Source of the DNA: Wukongarchaeum sp048886645 | GTDB lineage: Archaea; Asgardarchaeota; Wukongarchaeia; Wukongarchaeales; Wukongarchaeaceae | Assembly (NCBI GenBank): GCA_048886645.1 | Contig: JBHLKN010000047.1 | Location: forward strand, 1 to 14,483 | DNA length: 14,483 nucleotides | Reading direction: 5' to 3' | In this document: piece after piece, positions 1 to 6,309 of the stretch | How positions within the stretch are numbered: the stretch's first letter is position 1 | Layout of the letters: each line of letters starts with the position of its first letter | Position numbers and translations under genes: made by a program | Notes under the pieces: generated by a model | Told to the model about the DNA's origin: nothing | What the model saw: the letters and a program-made list of their open reading frames with translations, nothing else | The model's database searches: none

Positions 1-1019
1 TCATCAGTTCTATAGAAACAGGACAAGAACTACTCCAAAGATATCCTAGAGATGAGTTCTTTGTAGGTATGACTGGAAATTGGTTAAATGAAGAGATGGT
101 CCTAGCTACGGGAGCAGTAGACCTCATGCCTACTGATATGAACTGCAGCGTTCCCACCCTATGCCTCTACGCTGAAAAATATAATAGCACCGTAGTTCCT
201 GTATCTGAGCTTGTAAGCCTTGTAGGTTGCGAAAAAAGGATAGATTATCTTCCAGAGAAAGCTGAAGAACAAGCTATGGAACTTATAAAGATTGCTTGTG
301 AAAATTTCAAAAAACGCAAAGGAAAACCGTCCCACGTTCCACAAATTAAGAAAAAAGCGATCGTAGGATTCTCGATAGAGTCCATATTAGACGCCCTTGG
401 AGGCTCTTTATCGCCCCTATTTGAGGTGATAAAAGAAGGAAAAATTAAAGGAATCGTGGCTTTGGTAAGCTGTACAACGCTTAAAAACAGTGGACAAGAC
501 GTAACAACCATTTCTGTAGCTAAAGAGCTAATAAAGAGAAACATCTTGGTTTTGGGGATGGGGTGTGGTGTTAGCGCCCTTCAAGTTGGTGGCTTGACAA
601 GTCTTGAAGCTCAAGATCTTGCTGGTGAAGGACTAAAAGAGGTTTGTAAAGCGTTAAACATACCCCCAGTTTTAAGTTTTGGAACGTGTACCGATACAGG
701 AAGAGCAGCCCACTTAGTGGGCTTGGTTTCAGAAGCCCTAAACGTCCCAGTACCCGATCTTCCAATAGCTGCTACTGCACCAGAATGGATGGAGCAGAAA
801 GCCACAATAGACGCTATTTTTGCGATAGCTTTCGGCCTTTATACCCACGTATCTCCAACACTTCCTATTACAGGAGCTCCAAACCTTGTCTCTTTAGTGA
901 CAGAAGGTGTAGAAGATTTAACTGGCGGTAAGGTTGTGTGGGAAGATGACCCAGTAAAAGCAGTAGACGGAATAGAATCCCACATTCTTGAAAAAAGAAA
1001 AAAGCTATTCGGAGAATAA
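1..1019 (+). CDS. cooS: Ni-Fe-S carbon monoxide dehydrogenase catalytic subunit, C-terminal part (5' end outside window)
   Basis: The frame is open from base 3 at the left edge; the ATG at 69 is internal. The protein matches the C-terminal half of CooS, which interconverts CO and CO2 at a Ni-4Fe-4S C-cluster in the cytoplasm. Four cysteines sit in the contexts of the C-cluster ligands: DMNC (codon 144-146), VSCT, GMGCG and FGTC. They correspond to Cys333, 446, 476 and 526 of the Carboxydothermus enzyme. The lysine in MEQKA matches the catalytic lysine of the family. The C-terminus GGK...HILEKRK is family-typical, so the 3' end is intact. The N-terminal cluster B/D cysteines and the remaining C-cluster ligands must lie upstream of the window. 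No acetyl-CoA synthase gene is visible, so a role in energy conservation or in acetyl-CoA synthesis cannot be decided. Confidence 0.95.
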   Translation, partial: ISSIETGQELLQRYPRDEFFVGMTGNWLNEEMVLATGAVDLMPTDMNCSVPTLCLYAEKYNSTVVPVSELVSLVGCEKRIDYLPEKAEEQAMELIKIACENFKKRKGKPSHVPQIKKKAIVGFSIESILDALGGSLSPLFEVIKEGKIKGIVALVSCTTLKNSGQDVTTISVAKELIKRNILVLGMGCGVSALQVGGLTSLEAQDLAGEGLKEVCKALNIPPVLSFGTCTDTGRAAHLVGLVSEALNVPVPDLPIAATAPEWMEQKATIDAIFAIAFGLYTHVSPTLPITGAPNLVSLVTEGVEDLTGGKVVWEDDPVKAVDGIESHILEKRKKLFGE

Positions 1020-1035
1020 ACACAAAAAATTTTAC

Positions 1036-1056
1036 CCAACTTTTTCTTTTTTTATA
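1036..1056 (+). terminator. oligo-T tract after cooS
   Basis: A T-rich run lies about 20 bases after the cooS stop with no clear hairpin, which is the usual form of an archaeal terminator. It is also part of the upstream flank of the direct repeat at 1063, and a similar T-rich flank precedes the second copy at 4931, so it may equally be a leftover promoter region. Confidence 0.35.
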
Positions 1057-1062
1057 TGTGAT

Positions 1063-1153
1063 ATTTTATGGTTTTATTAACGTTTAATTTAACATCGCTT
1101 TTCGACCTATTTCCTTTAGAGTTGTTAGAAGACAGTGTTTTTGTTCCCTTTAA
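1063..1153 (+). repeat. direct repeat copy A: detached 5' end of the radical SAM/TRAM gene
   Basis: This stretch matches 4931-5021 with 5 differences in 91 positions by eye. It holds the same ATG (1068-1070) and about 28 codons of the radical SAM gene, then diverges and reaches TAG at 1170-1172, giving a 34-codon frame. The similarity continues upstream through the CCCAAC + T-tract region (about 1033-1062), with small length differences. No later part of the gene follows, so this is a truncated duplicate in the same orientation as the intact gene. It may be a displaced original 5' end, as left by an element that inserted into the gene and supplied its own copy. Confidence 0.85.
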
Positions 1154-1421
1154 CGATCAAAGATCAGCGTAGATAAGGCTTTTTCATTATCACCTTAACC
1201 TTAATTATGGTAATCAATTTTTCTAATCCTTAATCGCTCATCATTTTACTACCTTTCCTTTTTCATCCTCTTTCAATCATTTTATTTTACATTTTGTGAT
1301 CCTTACTACTCTTTCAAAATTTGAGAAAATAGGATAATAAAAACGGAAGCGAAGTAAGACCTACTTTTATAAGTTTTTACCGACTTTCTTTTTATCGTTT
1401 TTAGTCCTTCTGTTTTTTCCC
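1154..1421. other. intergenic region, nothing recognised
   Basis: About 270 bases between the repeat copy and the 3' end of acr3. The plus strand is T/C-rich and stops are frequent in all frames. No RNA gene, hairpin terminator or conserved protein fragment was seen. The T-runs on the minus strand side could contribute to ending acr3 transcription. Confidence 0.4.
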
Positions 1422-2588
1422 TTATTTCGGTTCTGGGGCTACTTTTTCGGGGACTACTGGTTTTGGTGATGGTTTTGGAGCGCCGAATTTTTTCGGAGTT
1501 CCGTCTTCTGTGAAGAAGTATTTGCGAGACCATAGGGAGAAGTAAACAAGGGCGACTAGGACTGGAACTTCTATGAGGGGCCCTATAACGGTAGCTAGTG
1601 CCTGTCCGCTAGTGATTCCCCACGTGCCTACTGCAACTGCTATGGCTAGCTCGAAGTTGTTGCTAGCAGCGGTAAATGAAAGGGTTGCAGTTTCATCGTA
1701 GCGGAATTTTAAGAGCCATGAGATCACGTAGGAGATAGTGAACATCAAAATAAAGTAGAATAAGAGTGGAATAATTATCCTAACAAGGTCTGGGCCAAGC
1801 TCTACTATGCTTTTTCCTTGCATGGAAAACATTACTACGATGGTGAAAAGTAAACCTAGCAGGGCGGTAGGGCCTAGTTTCTCCATTAAAACTTCTTCAT
1901 ACCATTCTTTCCCCTTCTTTCTTATTCCTACATACCGGGTTATTATCCCCCCTATTAACGGTATTCCTAGGAATATGAAGACACTTTTCGCGATGTCAAG
2001 CATGGTTATGCTTACTGTTGCTGATTCTCCGAATATCCAGCCAGACATTACAGTGATGAAAAAGTAAGCATAGATTGAATAGAATAGGATTTGGAAAATG
2101 GAGTTTAAAGCTACAAGGATAGCGCAGTACTCATTGTGTCCTCCTGCAAGCAGGTTCCATATGAGAACCATGGCGATGCATCTTGCTAAGCCTGTAACTA
2201 TTAAGCCTTCCCTGTATTCGGGGTAGCCGGCTAAAAATATCAATGCAAGGGTGAACATGAGCCAAGGCCCTATAATCCAGTTTAATAAACCGGAAACACC
2301 AAATAACCTCCACTCGCTGGCAACTTTAGAGATCTCTTCATATTTTACTTTAGCGAGGACGGGATACATCATCCATAAAAGCCCAATGGCTATGGGAAGC
2401 GATACTGTTCCAAACTGTACAGCCTGGAAGAAATCTTGGATCCCTGGTACAAACCCTAAAAGAATCCCTATTACCATAGAGACGCCGATCCAAACGGGGA
2501 GAAAACGATCTATTATGGATAACTTGCCGACAACCGCATAAGATCTGCCAGTAACTGTAGTAGGTCTACTAACAACCACATCAGGCAA
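1422..2588 (-). CDS. acr3: ACR3-family arsenite efflux permease
   Basis: A 388-residue inner-membrane protein with about ten hydrophobic segments, which is the usual ACR3 size and topology. The family signature GLARCIAMVLIWN contains the conserved cysteine (Cys137). SNNFELAIAVA near 309-319 holds the conserved glutamate (Glu313). These are the residues known to be needed for arsenite export, driven by the membrane potential or proton gradient. The start is TTG at 2586-2588, preceded by a GGGTGA site; GTG three codons later is an alternative. The WN pair of the signature is followed by LLAGG, where I recall DLA as more usual. The last 20 residues are a Lys/Pro-rich tail that the transporter fold does not need. 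The gene lies downstream of arsR on the same strand, and both have the same upstream dyad, so arsenite induction through ArsR is likely. Confidence 0.93.
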   Translation of the reverse strand: MPDVVVSRPTTVTGRSYAVVGKLSIIDRFLPVWIGVSMVIGILLGFVPGIQDFFQAVQFGTVSLPIAIGLLWMMYPVLAKVKYEEISKVASEWRLFGVSGLLNWIIGPWLMFTLALIFLAGYPEYREGLIVTGLARCIAMVLIWNLLAGGHNEYCAILVALNSIFQILFYSIYAYFFITVMSGWIFGESATVSITMLDIAKSVFIFLGIPLIGGIITRYVGIRKKGKEWYEEVLMEKLGPTALLGLLFTIVVMFSMQGKSIVELGPDLVRIIIPLLFYFILMFTISYVISWLLKFRYDETATLSFTAASNNFELAIAVAVGTWGITSGQALATVIGPLIEVPVLVALVYFSLWSRKYFFTEDGTPKKFGAPKPSPKPVVPEKVAPEPK

Positions 2589-2983
2589 AACGAGTCACTC
2601 ACCCTTTGGCGTTTTCAAACAAGGACGTTTGTTTTAAGTATCAACATACTTGTATTAATATATTTAAATATATCTATATGCATAGATCGACCTACTATGA
2701 GCTGAAAACTGGACGCTAAACACAAAGCAAAACGGTTTAACCCCTAAAGCTCATGATCCAAGGATGCTGCACCATAGGGTTAACTTCAAGTACAGTAATC
2801 TGGGAACAGGCAAAAGTTTCGCGAGGATTTTCCAACCACAAATTTGAAGTTTAAAGTAAAACATTAGTTTTGGCGATGATACAGATAGGCAAAGGATTTC
2901 TTCGATCAAAGGTTGAAGAATAGGGCTGTGATTGAAATTACGACGCGATGCCTTCAGGAAAGATAAATGTAGAGGCAAGGTCT
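2589..2983. other. acr3-arsR intergenic region
   Basis: About 395 bases. The part next to acr3 carries the candidate operator/promoter at 2652-2679. The rest (about 2690-2983) has a 75-codon open frame on the minus strand (2751-2978) with no recognisable motif, no good ribosome site and no known family. I regard it as non-coding or as decayed sequence. The long spacing means acr3 probably has its own promoter rather than relying on read-through from arsR. Confidence 0.5.
2652..2679 (-). promoter_or_regulatory. candidate ArsR operator / TATA region of acr3
   Basis: A 28-bp A+T-rich imperfect dyad whose two 14-base arms agree at 11 of 14 positions. It agrees at 22 of 28 positions with the dyad upstream of arsR (3445-3472), including the shared core TTAAATATATC. 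It lies 64-91 bases upstream of the acr3 start. The central TTTAAATA resembles an archaeal TATA box, so a bound repressor would block TBP. That role is inferred. The low base complexity makes chance similarity easier, but the matching position at both genes supports it. Confidence 0.5.
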
Positions 2984-3367
2984 TCAGATGATGGAGGAAA
3001 CGAAGTCTTTTATCGTTTTAGTCGCAGATTTTCCAACCTTGTTTGTTAGGGCATAGAAGGACCATCTTCCTCTATTTTCACGCTTCAATATTCCTATATT
3101 TTCCAATATGTTGAGGTGGTGGGAAACGGCGGGTTGAGAGAGGTTGAGCGCTATCGTAAGCTCGCAAACACACATTTCCCGCATCTCAAGCAACTTAATT
3201 ATCGCCAACCTCTTTGGCTCGGATAGAGCTTTAAAAAAATGGCCTTCTTTCTTAACAGCCTCGTCTTGGAGAACGCTTGTGCCCAGTTCCACGAGCTCAT
3301 CTCTGTGTTCTTCAACGTTTTTTATGTCACAAAATTTTTCTTCGGCGAGACGTCCTAATCGATGCAT
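2984..3367 (-). CDS. arsR: ArsR/SmtB-family arsenite-responsive repressor
   Basis: A 127-residue winged-helix regulator. The MCVCEL motif (Cys66, Cys68) is the As(III)/Sb(III) site of the ArsR alpha-3 helix type. LSQPAVSHHLNIL (about 77-89) is the DNA-recognition helix, followed by the wing RENRGRWSFYAL. An N-terminal extension of about 40 residues precedes the usual ArsR core and contains Cys13, which could be a third ligand (inference). The ATG at 3365-3367 follows a strong GAGGAG site 6 bases upstream. Its expected action is to repress acr3 and itself until arsenite binds. A candidate operator lies upstream at 3445-3472, and the neighbour acr3 supports arsenic rather than another metal. 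Confidence 0.93.
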   Translation of the reverse strand: MHRLGRLAEEKFCDIKNVEEHRDELVELGTSVLQDEAVKKEGHFFKALSEPKRLAIIKLLEMREMCVCELTIALNLSQPAVSHHLNILENIGILKRENRGRWSFYALTNKVGKSATKTIKDFVSSII

Positions 3368-3444
3368 TTTTACTCCTCATCAATATCAATTGTTATCAAA
3401 GCGGATTTACGTATATAGCGGACACATATTTATTTTAAAATATT

Positions 3445-3472
3445 ATATCGAAATACTTAAATATATCGATAT
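3445..3472 (-). promoter_or_regulatory. candidate ArsR operator / TATA region of arsR
   Basis: A 28-bp imperfect inverted repeat with perfect outer arms ATATCGA and TCGATAT and 12 of 14 symmetric positions. It lies 78-105 bases upstream of arsR and matches the dyad upstream of acr3. On the minus strand its centre reads as a TTTAA-type TATA element. It sits between arsR (minus) and the corrinoid-protein gene (plus, start 3600), so it could also affect the divergent gene. Confidence 0.6.
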
Positions 3473-3599
3473 GGAAAGAAGACGCACCAAAAAAAGTACC
3501 CATAAAAGGATCAAAATAGCAACATGGTGCGTAAAAGGTTAGCTATTAAAGCAACCAAAAAGCGGGTGCAGAGAATAGTTAAAGCTTGGAGATGATGAA

Positions 3600-4310
3600 A
3601 TGACGATTCCTCCGTTAAATGATTTAGTTGAGGGCCTCAAAGAAGGAGATAGTAAGAGAGCTTCTTCCAGCGTTAATACCCTTGTAGACCAGGGAATTGA
3701 CGTTAAGACCATCTTGGTTGACGGTGTTTTGAAGGCAGTTCTTGACATCGGGGAAGCGATTTGCTCGGTTCCGGAGTACAGCGAAGAAGAAAAGGTCGCG
3801 ATGAAAAAGTGGACAGAATCTCTCATGGCGTTGTACAACGTTTTGATGCAGATCAACATGAAAATCAAGGTCCCAGAGCCTCCCGTAGGCAAAGTGATCT
3901 TTGCTTGTGTTATAGGGGAAGGACACATCATGATAAAAGAAGTGCTAGCAGCCATCTTCAAAGCCAACGGCTTCCAAGTTCACAACTTCCCGCAAGCCGC
4001 GAACCCCGACATGATCGTTAAAAAAGCAAAAGAGATGGATGCAAACCTCCTAGTCCTATCAGCAGCATACACCAAGACAATACCCACCATAAAAGAGATC
4101 ATAGAAGCCCTGAAAAAAGCAGACCTAAGAGAAAAAGTGAAAATAATGATAGGAGGACCCCTAATAAACAAAGACCTATTAGTTTCGACATATAAAATGA
4201 GTGAAAAAGACGCGATAGAACTTATAAAAGGACTGGAAGAGGAGATAGACCTCCTAACAAACGATGTCCTAGGAAGCATAGAAGAAGCCAAGAAACTCAT
4301 CGGTGTATGA
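3600..4310 (+). CDS. corrinoid-protein (MtaC/MttC-type) homologue with an eroded cobalamin site
   Basis: A 236-residue protein with the two-part plan of methyltransferase corrinoid proteins: an N-terminal helical cap (about 1-88) and a Rossmann-like B12-binding domain (about 96-190). The canonical lower-ligand motif DxHxxG of the GDVHDIGKN segment is replaced by GEGHIMIK (106-113): His109 remains, but Asp becomes Glu and the motif Gly becomes Ile. The usual SxLLT is SAAYT (154-158), and IGGPLI (184-189) stands where IGGAPV is normal. The C-terminus is a charged helical extension in place of the usual GADGYA stretch. The ATG follows a GGAGATGAT site. No partner methyltransferase is next to it. 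It may bind cobalamin weakly, bind another ligand, or act as a partner or sensor protein. The fold assignment is firm; the function is open. Confidence 0.75.
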   Translation: MTIPPLNDLVEGLKEGDSKRASSSVNTLVDQGIDVKTILVDGVLKAVLDIGEAICSVPEYSEEEKVAMKKWTESLMALYNVLMQINMKIKVPEPPVGKVIFACVIGEGHIMIKEVLAAIFKANGFQVHNFPQAANPDMIVKKAKEMDANLLVLSAAYTKTIPTIKEIIEALKKADLREKVKIMIGGPLINKDLLVSTYKMSEKDAIELIKGLEEEIDLLTNDVLGSIEEAKKLIGV

Positions 4311-4335
4311 AAATCTAGCCGGGCCTGAATAAAGC

Positions 4336-4360
4336 GAATAGCCGCTTATGTAAGCTATTC
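4336..4360 (+). terminator. stem-loop after the corrinoid-protein gene
   Basis: GAATAGC and GCTATTC form a perfect 7-bp stem with an 11-base loop, 26 bases after the stop codon. A short T-containing tail (TTCGTT) follows but no long T-run, so it may stabilise the transcript 3' end rather than act as a strict terminator. Confidence 0.4.
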
Positions 4361-4625
4361 TTCGTTAAAAGAGGTCAAAATTTTAAAGGAAGAAAAAAGA
4401 ATAGGCTCAACTAAAACGTGGTTCTTGCGATAATCTGGAACATCTTTGGGTTGAGCTTAGCGTCGATGGGATTTCTAATCCCGATACTAGTCCCAATCTC
4501 CCAAGAGGCAGAACGCATATCAGTGGTGATAAACTCCTCAGTGCTATTACCCGACCGGTAACCATAAAAGAGGTGAACAGATTTTGGGCGAAAACGCCCC
4601 ACTTTTCAGAAACGCCGTCTTCTAA
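4361..4625. other. gene-poor stretch with an unrecognised minus-strand frame
   Basis: The minus strand holds a 63-codon open frame (4411-4602) ending in TAG. Its composition looks protein-like (for example TTDMRSASWEIGTS), but I cannot assign it to a family and it has no clear start. It lies directly downstream, on the same strand, of the decayed oxidoreductase fragment and may be another gene remnant. A short inverted repeat GCTCAAC/GTTGAGC (4403-4409 and 4451-4457) brackets part of its 3' end. Confidence 0.3.
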
Positions 4626-4813
4626 ACGATTGTTGCATGAAATAAACATCAATTTTCCTGGTATCCTATTTTCCATCAATTAATGATTTCTGATTCACGA
4701 TGAAGGGCTTAGACACGAAGACATAATCAGCTTTTTCTTCCTCAAAACCTTTTCAGCAACTTCAAAGAATCTTACTCCTCCTACCGAAATCAAAAGAACT
4801 TTGATTCTATCTC
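4626..4813 (-). pseudogene. decayed fragment of an old-yellow-enzyme-type NADH:flavin oxidoreductase
   Basis: Translating the minus strand in pieces gives VLLISVGGVRFFEVAEKVL, then (one base out of frame) ADYVFVSKPFI..., then FISCNNR. These match, in order, the late TIM-barrel region of the family: the VGGIR...VAE flavin-phosphate loop, the ADxVSLxRPxI loop and the CISCN cysteine motif that begins the Fe-S site in the dienoyl-CoA-reductase-like branch. The frame is broken near the A-run at 4732-4736 and again by a TAG at 4666-4668, with a further shift before FISCN. The N-terminal half of the enzyme is absent. It is a dead remnant inside the direct-repeat block. Confidence 0.7.
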
Positions 4814-4930
4814 ACAAATCGTAGTCAAAGCGACCCAATGACCCACAACTTTCTAAAAATTAACAAAAATTTCTCTCAATTTAATCTCTCTGTAAAACCC
4901 AACTTTTTTTAATTATTTTTATATTGTTGT
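4814..4930. promoter_or_regulatory. upstream region of the radical SAM/TRAM gene
   Basis: The last 40 bases carry CCCAAC, a T-run and an AATTATTTTTATAT tract about 12-30 bases before the ATG, with no Shine-Dalgarno. This would suit a leaderless or short-leader transcript from a TATA-type archaeal promoter. The same CCCAAC + T-tract arrangement precedes the truncated copy at 1063. Confidence 0.4.
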
Positions 4931-5021
4931 ATTTTATGGTTTTATTAACTTTTAATTTAACATCGCTTTTTGACCTCTTTCCTTTAGAGTTGTTAGAAGA
5001 CAGTGTTTTTGTTTCCTATAA
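4931..5021 (+). repeat. direct repeat copy B: 5' end of the intact radical SAM/TRAM gene
   Basis: Counterpart of 1063-1153 at a constant offset of 3868 bases, in the same orientation. Of the five differences, the three within the first 25 codons are third-position changes that keep the amino acid. The block between the copies contains acr3, arsR, the corrinoid-protein homologue and the decayed oxidoreductase. Confidence 0.85.
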
Positions 5022-6252
5022 GAGGTCTGTGAAGGGCGTTTTAGATTTAAAGAAGCTTTATGCTTTCCTCTGTAATCGGCTTGAAAGCAGTGATTTAACC
5101 ATAGATTTACAGGAGGAAGGGGGGAACCTAGTTTTTTATTTGGAAACCTCTTCTAAGGTGGATGAAAGCGAATTGGTAAAACTTTTGGAAGAGTTTGCTT
5201 CAAGATCCTTAGGAGAAACGGCTCAAAATTACTTTACTGGAAGGCGTTTAATTTTCTTGGATCGGGCATTTCCCTTAATGGGGAGCGATTTTATAGGCAT
5301 AATAGATCGAGGCACAAACCTAATAGAGGTAAAGCCTTGCACTGGATGTAACTTAAACTGTATCATGTGTAGCGTGGACGAAGGTCCACTCTCTAAAACA
5401 AGAAAAGTAGATTATATGGCCTATCCTGATCGACTGATAGAGGTTTTCAAAGAGGTAGCTTCTCATAAGGGTTTCCACAACTTAGAGGCCCACATAGATT
5501 CTCAAGGAGAACCTACAATATACCCCTATCTTTTAGAGCTAATAAGAGGTCTTAATGAGATTCCAAGCGTAGAAGTTATCTCGATGCAAACCAATGGAAT
5601 CCTTCTCAACAAAGGTTTCATAAAAAATCTTGAAAGGGCAGGTCTCACAAGGATCAACTTATCAATGAATTCGTTAGATCCTAAAAAAGCGAAAAAGATC
5701 TCGGGAACAAAAAGTTATGACATAAAACATTTAGTTGAAATAGCTGAGCTTATTATTAACAATTCAAAAATTGATCTTTTAATCGCTCCAGTGTGGATTC
5801 CTGGAATCAATGATGAAGACATAAAAGAGCTAGTACTTTTTGCAAAAACCCTCCTCGAAAAGAAAGGAGAACCTCAAAAAGCTCCCATATTAGGCATTCA
5901 AAACTGTTTAAGATATAGGTTTGGTCGGAGCCCTAAAAAAGTAAGGTTTAGGAAGATGGAAAGCTTTTACGAAAATCTTGAAAAACTTGAAGAGGAGCTT
6001 GATATTAAGCCTTTAAATCTTCGAAAAGAAGATTTTGGAATGCATCCAAGGCGATCCCTTCCAAAACCTTTCAAGAAGGGAGAAGTTGTAGAAGCCAGAG
6101 TAATAGGGTTAGGGAGGCTTCCAAAAACAGTTTTAGCCCTATCTGGAGGAAGACTCATACAAGTGATAAATTGTGACCTACCCATTGGGAAAAAATTTTC
6201 CGTAAAAATAGTACGTACAAAACACAACATATTCACAGCAATACCTGCCTAA
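4936..6252 (+). CDS. radical SAM protein with C-terminal TRAM-like domain
   Basis: 438 residues from the ATG at 4936; an in-frame TTG at 4924 is possible, but the repeat copy at 1068 also centres on this ATG. Residues about 1-100 form an N-terminal domain unknown to me. The radical SAM core (about 125-350) has CNLNCIMC (Cys138, 142, 145) for the 4Fe-4S cluster, a GEP motif at 191-193 for SAM binding, and SMQTNG. The last 60 residues (KGEVVEARVIGLG...VKIVRTKHNIF) look like a TRAM/OB barrel, a nucleic-acid-binding fold found in RNA-modifying enzymes such as MiaB/MtaB types. It resembles the archaeal COG2100-type radical SAM group. Modification of an RNA or of the translation machinery is a reasonable but unproven role. 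The gene ends in an oligo-T region. Confidence 0.85.
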   Translation: MVLLTFNLTSLFDLFPLELLEDSVFVSYKRSVKGVLDLKKLYAFLCNRLESSDLTIDLQEEGGNLVFYLETSSKVDESELVKLLEEFASRSLGETAQNYFTGRRLIFLDRAFPLMGSDFIGIIDRGTNLIEVKPCTGCNLNCIMCSVDEGPLSKTRKVDYMAYPDRLIEVFKEVASHKGFHNLEAHIDSQGEPTIYPYLLELIRGLNEIPSVEVISMQTNGILLNKGFIKNLERAGLTRINLSMNSLDPKKAKKISGTKSYDIKHLVEIAELIINNSKIDLLIAPVWIPGINDEDIKELVLFAKTLLEKKGEPQKAPILGIQNCLRYRFGRSPKKVRFRKMESFYENLEKLEEELDIKPLNLRKEDFGMHPRRSLPKPFKKGEVVEARVIGLGRLPKTVLALSGGRLIQVINCDLPIGKKFSVKIVRTKHNIFTAIPA

Positions 6253-6309
6253 AAAAAAGAAAAGGGAGATTTTTCTAAAAAAGAGACTTATTTTTTTATT
6301 TATTGTTTT
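6253..6309. terminator. oligo-T region between convergent genes
   Basis: The plus strand ends in T-runs (about 6289-6307), as expected for termination of the radical SAM gene. The minus strand reads CTTTTTTAG and CTTTTCTTTTTTT, as expected after the HAD gene. No hairpin is needed for archaeal termination. Confidence 0.4.

Noticed and set aside
2751..2978. A 75-codon minus-strand open frame between acr3 and arsR
   Set aside because: No clear start site or family motif; the composition is unremarkable and the other frames are full of stops, so it is treated as non-coding.
3524..3595. A 23-codon basic open frame (MVRKRLAIKATKK...) ending 4 bases before the corrinoid-protein start
   Set aside because: Poor ribosome site, no recognisable homology, and an A-rich stretch easily yields Lys/Arg codons. 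It could be a leader peptide, but nothing supports that over chance.
4411..4602. A 63-codon minus-strand frame with protein-like composition
   Set aside because: Not assigned to any family and lacking a start. Described in the gene-poor stretch but not called as a gene.
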